Shown: positions 34,740-44,032, numbered from the stretch's first letter. The stretch is 64,000 nt of DNA from Kribbella jiaozuonensis (GCF_005233875.1 NZ_SZPZ01000006.1:186001-250000); one strand, 5' to 3'. Program-made: numbers and translations. Notes: a model not told the origin generated them from the sequence alone.

Positions 34740-35891
34740 ATGACCATGTCTACTCATCAGTCACACCCGGTCCGCGCGGAGGCGGTCGTCGATCTGGCGG
34801 CGATCCGCCACAACGTGACCACGCTGCGTGCCCGTGCCGCGGGCGCGCAGGTGATGACCGTGGTCAAGGCCGACGGCTACGGGCACGGGATGGTGCAGGT
34901 CGCCCGCGCCGCCCGCGAGGCCGGTGCCGGTTGGATCGGCGCCGCAGTACTCGAGGAGGCACTCGCGCTGCGCGAGTCCGGTGACACCGGACCGATCTTC
35001 TGCTGGCTGACCACGCCGGGCGAGCCGCTGACCGACGCGATCGACGCCGGCATCGACCTGTCTGCGGGTGCGCCGTGGGAGATTGACGAGCTGGCGGCGG
35101 GCGTGACGGATCGGCCGGCCCGCGTGCACCTCAAGATTGACACCGGTATGTCGCGCGGTGGCGCCGTACCGGAGGAGTGGCCGGCGTTGATCCGGGCCGC
35201 GGTGCGTGAGCAGGCGGCCGGACGGATCGAGATCAAGGGGATCTGGTCGCATCTGGCGTCGTCCGACGAGCCGAAGAGCCCGGTGAACGAGTCCCAGCTG
35301 GCGACCTTCACCGAAGCGATAGAGGTGGCGGAGTCGTTCGGCATCGACGCCGAGTTCAAACACCTGGCGAACTCGGGTGCGACGCTGGCGCTGCCGGAGA
35401 CGCATTTCAACCTGGTCCGGCCGGGCGTCGCGACGTACGGCCTGTCGCCGTTCGGGCATGCGCTGCCGTCGTCAGAGCTCGGGTTGAAGCCGGCAATGAC
35501 GCTGAAAGCACGGCTCGCGATGGTCAAGCGGGTGCCGGCCGGTGCGGGTGTTTCGTACGGGCTGACCTGGACGGCGCCGCGTCCGTCGACGCTCGGCCTG
35601 ATCCCGCTCGGGTACGGCGACGGCCTGCCGCGGCACGCGTCGAACGGAGCCCCGGTCCAGGCCGGCGGTCAGCGTCGTACTGTCGTCGGGCGGATCTGCA
35701 TGGATCAGTGCGTGGTCAACCTCGAGGACGACCAGGCCGCGGCGGGCGACGAGGTCGTGCTGTTCGGCCCGGGTACGTCGGGCGAGCCGACGGCGGACGA
35801 CTGGGCCGACGCGGCCGGCACCATCAACTACGAGATCGTCACCCGCCTGGGCGCCCGGATCCCGCGCAGGTACGTCGACAGCGAAAGGTAG
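34740..35891 (+). CDS. alr: Alanine racemase
   Basis: This PLP enzyme makes D-alanine for peptidoglycan. The 383-residue sequence has the PLP lysine Lys43 in 'VVKADGYGHG' and the catalytic-tyrosine region 'GVSYGLTW'. 'GRICMDQCVVNL' lies near residue 315 and 'NYEIVTRLGARIPR' at the C-terminus, all family signatures. ATG at 34740 and 34746 are both possible. It opens the gene chain alr-hydrolase-tsaE-tsaB-rimI-tsaD-groES-groEL that is conserved, with variations, in mycobacteria. Confidence 0.96.
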   Translation: MTMSTHQSHPVRAEAVVDLAAIRHNVTTLRARAAGAQVMTVVKADGYGHGMVQVARAAREAGAGWIGAAVLEEALALRESGDTGPIFCWLTTPGEPLTDAIDAGIDLSAGAPWEIDELAAGVTDRPARVHLKIDTGMSRGGAVPEEWPALIRAAVREQAAGRIEIKGIWSHLASSDEPKSPVNESQLATFTEAIEVAESFGIDAEFKHLANSGATLALPETHFNLVRPGVATYGLSPFGHALPSSELGLKPAMTLKARLAMVKRVPAGAGVSYGLTWTAPRPSTLGLIPLGYGDGLPRHASNGAPVQAGGQRRTVVGRICMDQCVVNLEDDQAAAGDEVVLFGPGTSGEPTADDWADAAGTINYEIVTRLGARIPRRYVDSER

Positions 35892-35898
35892 ACCGGCA

Positions 35899-37017
35899 AT
35901 GTCCAAAGCAGGGCGGACTGCCGGTTTGATCGGAGCCGCGGTCGGAGTGCTGGCAGCGGGGGCCGCGGCCGGAGTCGCGGTCGAGCGCACAGTCATCGGC
36001 CGGAGATCGGGTCAGCGCAAGCAGCTCGAGGCCGAGCCGTTCGGGTCGCAGCGCGGTACGCCGTACATCTTCACCGCCGACGACGGCGTCGAGCTGTACG
36101 TCGAAGTGGACGAACTGAAGCGGTCCCGGCGACCTGCTCCGCCGCCGAAGCGCCGACTCGGTCGGAAGCTACCGCTGCCGCCCGAAGACCTGACCGTGAT
36201 CTTCGCGCACGGCTACGGGCTGAACATGGACGCCTGGCACTTCGAGCGCCGCGACCTGGCCGGCATCGGCACGATGGTGTTCTACGACCAGCGCTCGCAC
36301 GGGCGGTCCGGCCGGTCGCCGAAGGAACACGTCAGCATCGAACAGCTCGGCCAGGATCTGTACGGGATCATCGAGCAGTTCGCGCCGACCGGTCCGGTGA
36401 TCCTGATCGGCCACTCGATGGGCGGTATGACGATCATGGCGCTGGCCGAGCAGCATCCGGAGCTGTTCGGCGACCGGGTGATCGGCGTTGGCCTGTGCTC
36501 GACCAGCGCGGGCGGGCTGGACGGCGTACCGATCGTCTTCCCGGGCAAGCTCGGCATGCTCGCGCGGTCGCTCGCGACGCCGACGGTCGCCGCGCTGGCG
36601 CGGATCCCGGACGTGGTCGAGCGCAGCCGGAAGGCCGGCTCGGACATCAGCTACCTGCTGACCCGGAAGTACTCGTTCGGCTCCGAGGTGCCGCCGGCGT
36701 TCACCGAGTTCGTCAACGAGATGATCGCGGCGACGCCGATCGAGGTGATCGCGGAGTTCTACCCGATCTTCGCGCTGCACGACAAGTTCGACTCTCTCGA
36801 GCCGCTGCAGAAGGTCGAGTGCGTGGTGATCGGCGGCGACAAGGACCAGCTGACGCCGTTCGCGCACGCCGAGGAGATCGTCCGGCGGGTGCCCGGCGCC
36901 GAGCTCGTCGAGGTGAAGAACTGCGGCCACCTGGGCCTGATCGAGCACCACCGTGAATTCACCGCAGCCCTCCTTGGGATGATCGAACGAGCCGAACAAT
37001 CCCTAGGACCCTCATGA
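35899..37017 (+). CDS. Membrane-anchored alpha/beta hydrolase
   Basis: The 372-residue protein has an N-terminal hydrophobic anchor (about 8-28) followed by an alpha/beta hydrolase domain. The nucleophile is in 'LIGHSMGGMT', the acid near 'GGDKDQLTP' and the His in 'NCGHLGLIEH'. A basic, Pro-rich stretch around residues 70-95 separates anchor and domain. It lies between alr and tsaE and overlaps the latter by ATGA. A hydrolase at this position is common in related actinobacteria. The substrate is unknown; a lipid or cell-wall ester is possible. Confidence 0.88.
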   Translation: MSKAGRTAGLIGAAVGVLAAGAAAGVAVERTVIGRRSGQRKQLEAEPFGSQRGTPYIFTADDGVELYVEVDELKRSRRPAPPPKRRLGRKLPLPPEDLTVIFAHGYGLNMDAWHFERRDLAGIGTMVFYDQRSHGRSGRSPKEHVSIEQLGQDLYGIIEQFAPTGPVILIGHSMGGMTIMALAEQHPELFGDRVIGVGLCSTSAGGLDGVPIVFPGKLGMLARSLATPTVAALARIPDVVERSRKAGSDISYLLTRKYSFGSEVPPAFTEFVNEMIAATPIEVIAEFYPIFALHDKFDSLEPLQKVECVVIGGDKDQLTPFAHAEEIVRRVPGAELVEVKNCGHLGLIEHHREFTAALLGMIERAEQSLGPS

Positions 37018-37940
37018 CCGACTTGCACGTCGTCGATGCGACCGCCGAACACGTCGACGACATCGTCACCGTGATCCATCACGCCTTCTCTGCGCGGCGG
37101 GTGCTCGACCCGCCGTCGACGGCGTTGTCCGAGAACGCCATCACCGTCGCCGCGGCCGTTGCCGAGCACGGTGGGTTGCTGGTGCTGATCGACGGCACCC
37201 CGGCCGGGGCGATGCTGTTCGAGCAGACCGGTGACGTCCTCAACCTGCGCCGCGTCTCCGTCGACCCGCGCAGCCAGGCCCGCGGTGTCGCCTCGGCGAT
37301 GGTCGGCTGCGCCGAGCAGGTCGCCGTACGGCGGGGGCTCAGCAGGGTGAACCTGATCGCCCGGGTCGAACTGCCGGACACGGTCGAGTTCTGGCGGCGG
37401 CGCGGGTACTCCGTGGTCGACCAGCAAGCGCAGAACCTGATCTATGCGAAGGCCCTGCCCGTCGAGCTGACCGTGCCGACCGGCGAGGACATGCAGGCGA
37501 TCGGTGAACAGCTGGCCGGTCAGCTCCGGGCAGGCGACCTCCTGGTCCTGTCGGGCGACCTCGGCGCAGGTAAGACGACGTTCACCCAGGGACTCGGCAC
37601 CGGACTGAAGGTGCGAGGTGCCGTGACGTCGCCGACCTTTGTCATCTCGCGCGTGCATCCTTCGCTGGCCGGTGGGCCGGCGCTGGTGCATGTGGACGCG
37701 TACCGGCTGGGCGGGTTCGCCGAGCTGGACGACCTCGACCTCGACGCCAGTCTCGAAGACGCGGTGACGGTCGTCGAGTGGGGGCACGGCATCGCCGAAG
37801 CCCTGGCGCCGGAGCGTCTGGACGTTGTGATCACCCGGGGCGACGACGACACCGACGAGACCCGGTCGCTGCGGATCACGCCGGTGGGTTCGCGTTGGGC
37901 CGCGTCCGGCGTACGGGTGTCTGTACTGGAGAAGAACTGA
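37014..37940 (+). CDS. tsaE: GNAT acetyltransferase fused to TsaE
   Basis: The 308-residue protein combines an N-terminal GNAT domain (about 1-145, acetyl-CoA loop 'SQARGVASAM') with a C-terminal TsaE domain (about 150-308). TsaE has the P-loop 'GDLGAGKTTFTQGL' near residue 182 and 'SPTFVISR'. TsaE is the ATPase that recycles the TsaB-TsaD complex, which makes the t6A base in tRNA. The usual TsaE is about 150 residues, so the GNAT domain is an addition. Coupling to tsaB one base downstream, then rimI and tsaD, supports the call. The acetyltransferase target is unknown. Confidence 0.93.
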   Translation: MTDLHVVDATAEHVDDIVTVIHHAFSARRVLDPPSTALSENAITVAAAVAEHGGLLVLIDGTPAGAMLFEQTGDVLNLRRVSVDPRSQARGVASAMVGCAEQVAVRRGLSRVNLIARVELPDTVEFWRRRGYSVVDQQAQNLIYAKALPVELTVPTGEDMQAIGEQLAGQLRAGDLLVLSGDLGAGKTTFTQGLGTGLKVRGAVTSPTFVISRVHPSLAGGPALVHVDAYRLGGFAELDDLDLDASLEDAVTVVEWGHGIAEALAPERLDVVITRGDDDTDETRSLRITPVGSRWAASGVRVSVLEKN

Positions 37941-37941
37941 C

Positions 37942-38601
37942 ATGTTGCTTGCCTTTGACACCTCGAGCGCCGCGGTCACCGTCGCGCTGGCCACGCCGAC
38001 GGGCGAGATCGTTGCCTCGTCGACGACCGTGGACGCGCTACGCCACGGCGAGTTGCTCGCGCCTGCGATCGCGGCCGCGTTGGAATCAGCCGGCATCACG
38101 CCGCGCGACCTGACCGGCATCGCTGTCGGCGTCGGCCCAGGTCCGTTCACCGGGTTGCGGGTGGGGCTCGTGACCGCACGGACGATGGGCGAGGTGCTGG
38201 GCATCGAGGTGTCCGGCGTCTGCAGCCTGGACATCCTCGCGCGGCAGTCGTCGTTGTCGTTGCCTGTCGCGGTCGCGACGGATGCGCGGCGCAAGGAGAT
38301 CTACTGGGCGCTGTACGACGGTCCCGCCGCGGACGGCAGCCGGCGTCGCCTGGAGGGACCCGCCGTCGACAAGCCGGCCGAGGTCGCGCACGTGCTGTCC
38401 GGTCTGCCGGTGATCGGTCGCGGAGCAGTCCTGTACGCCGATGTGCTGGGCGTGGCGGACGCCGACGTTGCGGAGTACCCGTCGGCCGAAGTGCTGGCGA
38501 CGGGTGTGGCGACTCGGACGCTCGAGGTCGTCGCGCCGGAGCCGCTGTACCTGCGCCGGCCGGACGTGACGATGTCCGCCGGGCCCAAGAGCGTGCTGTG
38601 A
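37942..38601 (+). CDS. tsaB: tRNA t6A modification complex subunit TsaB
   Basis: TsaB dimerises with TsaD in threonylcarbamoyl transfer to adenosine 37 of tRNAs that read ANN codons. The 219 residues start with the actin-like 'LLAFDTSSAAVTVAL' and contain 'GVGPGPFTGLRVGL', the interface signature shared with TsaD, and 'VATDARRKEIYWA'. Length is normal. The gene begins one base after tsaE, and its stop overlaps the rimI start as GTGA. Confidence 0.95.
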   Translation: MLLAFDTSSAAVTVALATPTGEIVASSTTVDALRHGELLAPAIAAALESAGITPRDLTGIAVGVGPGPFTGLRVGLVTARTMGEVLGIEVSGVCSLDILARQSSLSLPVAVATDARRKEIYWALYDGPAADGSRRRLEGPAVDKPAEVAHVLSGLPVIGRGAVLYADVLGVADADVAEYPSAEVLATGVATRTLEVVAPEPLYLRRPDVTMSAGPKSVL

Positions 38602-39047
38602 GACCTGCGATCAGAGCGGCTCGCGCGGACGATCAGTCTGCGCTGGTCGCGTTGGACGAGCTGTGCTTCGGGCCGGAGGCCTGGAGTACGGTCGGCTGGT
38701 CGGACGAGTTCGAGCGGCTGTCCGAGGACCGGGTGATCCTGGTCGCGGACGAAGGCGCGGTTGTCGGGTACGTCGTGCTGTTGTTGCCGCCGGTGGTCGA
38801 GGACGTGGTCGAGGTACTGCGGATCGCGGTGGCGCCCGACGAGCGCCGGACCGGGATCGGCGGGCAGCTGATGACGGCGGCCCTGGACCGGTGTGCGGGA
38901 CGGACCGTGCTGCTTGAAGTTGCCTTGAGCAATGAATCGGCGCGGGGCCTGTATGCGGGCTTCGGTTTTGAAGAGATCAGCCGGCGGCGTGGGTACTACG
39001 GTGACGGCGAGGATGCGGTGATCATGCGGTGGAGGATCGATGAGTGA
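38598..39047 (+). CDS. rimI: Ribosomal-protein-S18-alanine N-acetyltransferase-like
   Basis: The 149-residue GNAT protein has the acetyl-CoA loop 'APDERRTGIGGQLM' and the C-terminal 'NESARGLYAGFGFEEISRRR' with 'GYYGDGEDAVIM', typical of RimI. RimI acetylates the N-terminus of ribosomal protein S18 and perhaps others. The GTG start lies within the tsaB stop codon. Its position between tsaB and tsaD is the standard actinobacterial order and supports the name over other GNAT families. Confidence 0.92.
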   Translation: MRPAIRAARADDQSALVALDELCFGPEAWSTVGWSDEFERLSEDRVILVADEGAVVGYVVLLLPPVVEDVVEVLRIAVAPDERRTGIGGQLMTAALDRCAGRTVLLEVALSNESARGLYAGFGFEEISRRRGYYGDGEDAVIMRWRIDE

Positions 39048-40089
39048 GCCCCTGATCCTGGGGATCGAGACGTCGTGCGACGAGACCGGCGTCGGGATCG
39101 TGCGCGGGCAGACGCTGCTCGCCGACGCGATCGCGTCGAGTGTCGAGGAGCACGCCCGGTTCGGTGGCGTCGTACCCGAGGTGGCCAGCCGGGCGCATCT
39201 CGAGGCGATGGTGCCGACGATCCGGCGCGCGTGCGAGACGGCCGGGATCAAGCCGACCGACGTCGACGCGGTCGCGGTGACCAGCGGGCCCGGGCTTGCC
39301 GGTGCCCTGCTGGTCGGCGTCGCAGCTGCGAAGGGTCTGGCGCTGTCGCTGGACAAGCCGCTGTACGGCGTGAACCACCTGGCGGCACACGTCGCCGTCG
39401 ACACGCTGGAGCACGGCGATCTGCCGAAGGGCTGCGTCGCGATGCTGGTGTCCGGCGGGCACTCGTCGCTGCTGTCGGTCGAGGACATCACCGACGGCGT
39501 CGTACCGATGGGCAGCACGATCGACGACGCGGCGGGCGAGGCGTTCGACAAGGTCGCGCGGGTCCTCGGGCTGCCGTTCCCCGGTGGGCCGTACATCGAC
39601 AAGGCGGCGCGTGACGGCGGGGACAGGCTGTACGTGACGTTCCCGCGCGGGCTGACGTCGCAGCGGGATCTCGAGCGGCACCGGTTCGACTTCTCGTTCT
39701 CCGGGTTGAAGACCGCGGTCGCGCGGTGGGTCGAGGCGCGCCGGCGGGACGGCGAGGACGTGCCGGTGAACCACGTCGCTGCCGCCTTCCAGGAGGCGGT
39801 GTGCGACGTGTTGACCCGCAAGGCGATCGACGCGTGCAAGGACCGCGGCTTCGAGCATCTGCTGATCGGCGGCGGCGTCGCCGCGAACTCGCGACTCCGT
39901 TCGATGGCGGAAGAGCGCGCGTCGGCGGCGGGTATCGCCGTACGCGTGCCGCGGCCGGGGCTGTGCACCGACAACGGTGCGATGGTCGCCGCGCTGGGCT
40001 CGGAGCTCGTCCGGGCCGGCCGGGCACCGTCGCCGCTGGATCTGCCTGCTGACTCGTCGATGCCGATCACGGAGGTACTGAACAAGTGA
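39040..40089 (+). CDS. tsaD: tRNA N6-adenosine threonylcarbamoyltransferase TsaD
   Basis: This is the catalytic subunit of t6A synthesis. The 349-residue sequence starts 'ILGIETSCDETGVGIV' and has the metal-binding His pair in 'YGVNHLAAHVAV'. It also has 'LVSGGHSSLL' and the C-terminal 'GGVAANSRLR' and 'CTDNGAMVA'. It overlaps rimI by eight bases and the next acetyltransferase by four. Confidence 0.97.
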   Translation: MSEPLILGIETSCDETGVGIVRGQTLLADAIASSVEEHARFGGVVPEVASRAHLEAMVPTIRRACETAGIKPTDVDAVAVTSGPGLAGALLVGVAAAKGLALSLDKPLYGVNHLAAHVAVDTLEHGDLPKGCVAMLVSGGHSSLLSVEDITDGVVPMGSTIDDAAGEAFDKVARVLGLPFPGGPYIDKAARDGGDRLYVTFPRGLTSQRDLERHRFDFSFSGLKTAVARWVEARRRDGEDVPVNHVAAAFQEAVCDVLTRKAIDACKDRGFEHLLIGGGVAANSRLRSMAEERASAAGIAVRVPRPGLCTDNGAMVAALGSELVRAGRAPSPLDLPADSSMPITEVLNK

Positions 40090-40532
40090 GATGGACCGGG
40101 GCGGACGGCTTCGAGGCCGATGACGATGTCGCGCGCATCGACGTCGACGTGGTGCACGGCTTCCTGACTACGTCGTACTGGGCGGCCGGAATCCCGCGCG
40201 AGGTGGTCGAGAAGTCGATCGCGGGCTCATTGAACCTCGGGGTGTACGACGCGGACGGTGCGCTGGTGGCGTTCGCGCGGATGGTGACCGATCGGGCCAC
40301 GTTTGCGTGGCTGGCAGACGTCTTCGTGCTGGACTCGCATCGCGGACACGGTCTCGGCCGGTTCGTCGTGTCGACGCTGCTGGAGCACCCGGAGTTGAAG
40401 GGTCTGCGGCAGATTCTGCTCGCGACCGCCGACGCGCACGAGCTCTACCGCTCGTACGGATTCACCGAGACCACGCCGGGCCGGATGATGGCAATCCGCC
40501 AGGATCCGACCGAGCTGTACACGCAGCTGTGA
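40086..40532 (+). CDS. GNAT-family N-acetyltransferase
   Basis: The 148-residue protein has a GNAT core with 'VLDSHRGHGLGRFVVSTLL' as the acetyl-CoA-binding loop and 'AHELYRSYGFTET' near the end. It resembles small single-domain acetyltransferases with no assigned substrate. The GTG start overlaps the tsaD stop codon (GTGA), and its own stop overlaps the next gene, so it is part of the t6A operon. With the TsaE fusion and RimI, it is the third GNAT domain in this operon. Confidence 0.85.
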   Translation: MRWTGADGFEADDDVARIDVDVVHGFLTTSYWAAGIPREVVEKSIAGSLNLGVYDADGALVAFARMVTDRATFAWLADVFVLDSHRGHGLGRFVVSTLLEHPELKGLRQILLATADAHELYRSYGFTETTPGRMMAIRQDPTELYTQL

Positions 40533-41239
40533 GGTCTCCGGGTGTCGATCTCGTCCGGCACCCGGCGGGGGCGACCGATCTGGTGCTGCTCGCGCACGGC
40601 GGGCAGGAGCACTCACACGAGGACCCGACTCTGTGGCGACCCGCGCTACTTCGGATGTGGCCGTTCGCCCTCGCCGCGAGGTCTGCCGCGCCGGAGGCTG
40701 CCGTCGGGTTCCTGCGGTATCGCTTCCGCGGGTGGAACGACGGCGGTGACGCTGCCACCGATCTGCGGACCGTGCTGGACGAACTGCCGCCGGTGATCTC
40801 GCGGGTGTTCCTGATCGGGCACTCGATGGGCGGGCGAGCGGTCGTTGCCGTCGCCGATCATCCTCGGGTGGCGGCCGTGCTCGCGCTCGCGCCGTGGCTG
40901 CCGGTCGACGAGCCGCTCGTCGCGGTTCGCGTGCCGATCACGTTCGTCCACGGCACCGATGACACGATCACTGATCCGGCCGGCACCGCGGCGTACGCGG
41001 CGAGGCTGCGGGCGGCCGGGGCGGCGGTGACGACGTACTCGCTCGCGGGTGAAGGGCACGCGATGCTGCGGCGTGCGAAGGATTGGGACCGGTTGGTGGC
41101 CGACTTCGTCCGGGGGACCCCGGCCGGTGGCAGCGAGGTTCTGCCGGAGGCCGGCGAGCACGTGGTGTCGGCGATCGGCGGCATCGCGCTGGCGCGGCTC
41201 CGGTTGCCGGTGAAGGAACGGTTCCGTGCGGATCAATGA
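40529..41239 (+). CDS. Alpha/beta hydrolase
   Basis: The 236-residue protein has the nucleophile elbow 'LIGHSMGGRA', an acid near 'VHGTDDTITD' and the His in 'GEGHAML'. It fits small dienelactone-hydrolase-like or serine-esterase proteins. The start is GTG at 40529 inside the stop codon of the GNAT gene. It is the last member of the operon; the next 190 bases hold no gene. The substrate is unknown. Confidence 0.85.
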   Translation: MRSPGVDLVRHPAGATDLVLLAHGGQEHSHEDPTLWRPALLRMWPFALAARSAAPEAAVGFLRYRFRGWNDGGDAATDLRTVLDELPPVISRVFLIGHSMGGRAVVAVADHPRVAAVLALAPWLPVDEPLVAVRVPITFVHGTDDTITDPAGTAAYAARLRAAGAAVTTYSLAGEGHAMLRRAKDWDRLVADFVRGTPAGGSEVLPEAGEHVVSAIGGIALARLRLPVKERFRADQ

Positions 41240-41430
41240 GGTGGCAGAGGCCCGGGGGTAACGCGCACCGCTTGCTCCCCAGGCGAACGGTCAGCGGCCA
41301 ACCGGTTCCGCTGTCAGCCTGCCTTACCCAGATGAATCAGGGTTGAACGATTAGTGGCGGGCCTCCGGGGAGTTGCAGCAGCAGACGCAGCACCTCGCCC
41401 GCCGGCTTGTCACCCGGAGACCCGCTCGCG

Positions 41431-42204
41431 TTATCGATCATATGTTCGAATATGCGTCGAACGCAAGTGCTGCCCGGGAGTTGTTCCGACGACGGCCGCG
41501 AACGCCGCGATGAAGCCGCTCGGGTTCGCCCAGCCGCAGGCGTGCGCGACGTACGTCGTGTCGTGGCCGTCCGCGAGCAGGACGAGCGCGTGGTAGATGC
41601 GCAGCTGCGTGCGCCATTCGTAGTACGTCATGCCGAGTTCGTCGTGGAACAGGCGGCTCAGTGTGCGTGCGCCGGCGCCGGCCTTGCGTCCCAGGTCGGC
41701 CAGGGAGGTGTTGTCCGCTGGGTTCTCGCGGAGGTGTTGCGCGATCGTGCGCAGGCGGTCGTCGCGTGGTTCCGGTAGTTGCAGTGGCTGCTCGGTCGCT
41801 TCGTGCAGCTCGTCGACGAGGACTCGCTGAAGGCGGGCGCGGGCGGCGTCGTCGAACTGGCGACTGGTGAGGGCGAGCAGCACCTCGCGAGCGAGTCCGG
41901 ACGCGAGGAAGACGGCCGGTCGGTCCGGGATGCGCCGCGCCAGTGCGGCCGGCAGGAACACGATGCGCATGTCGGTCTCGCCGTGCGCGCTGTGCTGGTG
42001 GGTGAATCCGGCCGGCGTCCAAGCGACACGGTTGGCGGGGACGATCGACGTACCGCGGTCGGTGTGTACGGAGAGGACCCCGCGGGCGGCGTACACCAGG
42101 TGACCCTCGTCGTGAGTCTGGATCGGGCTGGTGTCGCCGGAAGCCCACTCGTGCGCGCCGGCAGCTGGGAAGAGCTCTGAGCGGAGTGGTCGGCTGTCAG
42201 GCAT
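41431..42204 (-). CDS. AraC-family regulator with cupin sensor domain
   Basis: The 257-residue protein has an N-terminal cupin-like sensor (about 15-95, 'HDEGHLVYAARGVLSVHT') and a C-terminal pair of helix-turn-helices (about 165-250, 'TSLADLGRKAGAGARTLSRL', 'YVAHACGWANPSGFIAAF'). It probably responds to a small aromatic or sugar-like ligand. The gene overlaps the upstream methyltransferase by eight bases on the same strand. No regulated transporter or enzyme lies beside it, so the target is unknown. Confidence 0.9.
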   Translation of the reverse strand: MPDSRPLRSELFPAAGAHEWASGDTSPIQTHDEGHLVYAARGVLSVHTDRGTSIVPANRVAWTPAGFTHQHSAHGETDMRIVFLPAALARRIPDRPAVFLASGLAREVLLALTSRQFDDAARARLQRVLVDELHEATEQPLQLPEPRDDRLRTIAQHLRENPADNTSLADLGRKAGAGARTLSRLFHDELGMTYYEWRTQLRIYHALVLLADGHDTTYVAHACGWANPSGFIAAFAAVVGTTPGQHLRSTHIRTYDR

Positions 42205-43357
42205 TGCTTGTCACTCTGCGGCATGAGTAGGCGACCGCGTCGCGTCCGATGCGGGTGATGATCAGCGTCGCTGACGCGGAGCCCTTCGGGGCGAGCTTCT
42301 TCCGCAGCTGCGCCGGATCGAGATCCACGCCGCGCTTCTTGATCTCCAGCGTCCCGATGTCCTGGCTGCGAACCCAGGAACGCAGCGCTTTCTCCTTGTA
42401 GGAAAGCTCTTCCAGCACCTCGTACGCCGAGGCGAGCGGCGTCGCGACGTACTCCGCTGCAGTCACATAAGCGATGCGCGGATCCAGCAGCCAGCCGTCG
42501 ACCGCTGCGGCGACCGCTGTGACCAGGCCGGCTCGTACGACGGCACCGTCGGGCTCGTAGATGTACTGACCGACCGGGCCGACCTCAGACTCGGGTGCGT
42601 CCGAGACGGTGGCCTCGCTGGGCAGCAGAGTCGCGCGGCGCGGCGTACCGCCGTAGAGCTGGCCGGACCACAGCGCGGCCTCCTTCACCTCACCGGAGTC
42701 GCTGATCCACTCGGCCTCCACGCCGGCGGGGATCGCGTCATGCGGGATGCCGGGGGCCACCTTCACGCAGGCAGTCCGCTGCAGCAGCTCGAGTACGAAC
42801 GACCATGGCGGCGAGTAGGCGTTGTGGTCGAACACCCGCCGCCCGTCCGCACGCCGGGCAGGATCGGCGAACACCACGTCGTACGGCGCGAGGTCGGTCG
42901 ACTCGGCTTCACCTACTAGTACGTCACCGGCGAGACCGAGGGTGGCCAGGTTGGCACGGGCCGTGGCTGCGGTCTCGGGGTCGCGCTCGACACCGGTCAC
43001 CCGCAGACCGGCGCGGGCGGCGCTGATGAGGTCACCACCGATCCCACAGCCCAGGTCGACCACGCTGGCACCCGGCATGGTGGCTGCGAGGCGTACAGCG
43101 CGGTGGGTCCCGACTGTGGTCCGTGTGGCCTGCTCCAGACCGTCCGGGGTGAAGTACATGCGCTCGGCGTCCGCGCCGAACTTGGCGACCGCCCGGTGCC
43201 GCAGCGCGGCCTGTGTGACCGCCGTAGTCACCAGCGTCGCGTCGTACCGGCGCCTGAGCTTCTCAACCAGCTGCAGCTCACGACCGGGCTTGTACTCCGC
43301 ACACGCTGCTGCGAGCACGTCGGCGCCCGGCCCGTCGAGCAACGCGGTGACTGTCAC
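42197..43357 (-). CDS. Class I SAM-dependent methyltransferase with THUMP-like domain
   Basis: The 386-residue protein has motif I 'VVDLGCGIGGDLISAA' and a catalytic-type 'DVVFADPARR' in place of DPPY. The C-terminal region is annotated as THUMP-like in related actinobacteria. These features suggest nucleic-acid methylation, probably of RNA. 'MTVTALLDG' at 43357 is a sensible start. It lies just downstream of the peptidoglycan-binding gene and overlaps the AraC gene. The target base is unknown. Confidence 0.85.
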   Translation of the reverse strand: MTVTALLDGPGADVLAAACAEYKPGRELQLVEKLRRRYDATLVTTAVTQAALRHRAVAKFGADAERMYFTPDGLEQATRTTVGTHRAVRLAATMPGASVVDLGCGIGGDLISAARAGLRVTGVERDPETAATARANLATLGLAGDVLVGEAESTDLAPYDVVFADPARRADGRRVFDHNAYSPPWSFVLELLQRTACVKVAPGIPHDAIPAGVEAEWISDSGEVKEAALWSGQLYGGTPRRATLLPSEATVSDAPESEVGPVGQYIYEPDGAVVRAGLVTAVAAAVDGWLLDPRIAYVTAAEYVATPLASAYEVLEELSYKEKALRSWVRSQDIGTLEIKKRGVDLDPAQLRKKLAPKGSASATLIITRIGRDAVAYSCRRVTSNA

Positions 43358-43367
43358 TCGGAGAACT

Positions 43368-43949
43368 CTAGAGCGGGCTGGAACAGCTCCTGCTCCAGCT
43401 TCTCGTTGCCATCGAGTACAGCCGCCAGTTCATCGCCGAGCGAGTCTTCGGACCGTAGATGCCGTCCACGACCAGGTGGTGCTTGCGTTGAACCTGCTTG
43501 ATCACCGCGCGGGTATTACTGCCGTAGATACCGTCGATGGCGAGCTTGGAGCCGTAGCAGAAGTTCAGGTTGCGTTGGAGGACCTGGATGGCGGTGTCCG
43601 GGTCGCCGTACCGGTTGGAGCCGCGGTACGGGTCGTCGCCGTACATCAGGTTGCAGGTGGTGCTGGTGCTGGCGTAGATCGACGGCATCGGGATGCCCCA
43701 GCTGCGGTTGACCGGGACGAGCCGGGCCGACCGGCACTGCGGCAGCGCGGCGGCTGCCTTCAGCTCGGCGGCCGTGGCGTCGTGGGAGACGTTCTGGTCG
43801 GTCGAAGGCTTCGGCGCCGGGGCGGCCGCGGGGGCGGCGGCGGCCGGTGACTCGTGCTTCGATGCGTTCGCGGCAACGGCTCCGACCGCGACCGCGGCGA
43901 CGGCGGCCAGGAGTGCGATCGTCCGGCCGGACAGCTTGGGCAGAGCCAT
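43368..43949 (-). CDS. Exported peptidoglycan-binding-domain protein
   Basis: The 193-residue protein has a signal or anchor segment (about 8-30), an Ala/Pro-rich spacer (about 35-60) and a peptidoglycan_binding_1 domain (about 120-180). That domain includes 'DGIYGSNTRAVIKQVQRKH' and 'DGIYGPKTRSAM'. It has no catalytic domain, so it is probably a wall-associated accessory protein. The start at 43949 places the hydrophobic segment correctly; 44012 is an alternative without clear support. It diverges from groES. Confidence 0.82.
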   Translation of the reverse strand: MALPKLSGRTIALLAAVAAVAVGAVAANASKHESPAAAAPAAAPAPKPSTDQNVSHDATAAELKAAAALPQCRSARLVPVNRSWGIPMPSIYASTSTTCNLMYGDDPYRGSNRYGDPDTAIQVLQRNLNFCYGSKLAIDGIYGSNTRAVIKQVQRKHHLVVDGIYGPKTRSAMNWRLYSMATRSWSRSCSSPL

Positions 43950-44005
43950 GAACACATTCTGTACCTCGATGATCACCGGGTCATACGTCTCAGGCTGAGA
44001 ATCCT

Positions 44006-44032
44006 TTGGCACTCGAGTTGACCGAGTGCTAA
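44006..44032. promoter_or_regulatory. CIRCE element 1 (HrcA operator)
   Basis: TTGGCACTC-N9-GAGTGCTAA matches the CIRCE consensus TTAGCACTC-N9-GAGTGCTAA with one change. The spacer contains the -35 hexamer of the groES promoter, so HrcA bound here would block RNA polymerase until heat shock. Confidence 0.93.

Noticed and set aside
41240..41430. Possible riboswitch or small RNA after the hydrolase gene
   Set aside because: Some GC-rich pairing is present, but no consistent fold, terminator or known motif was found.
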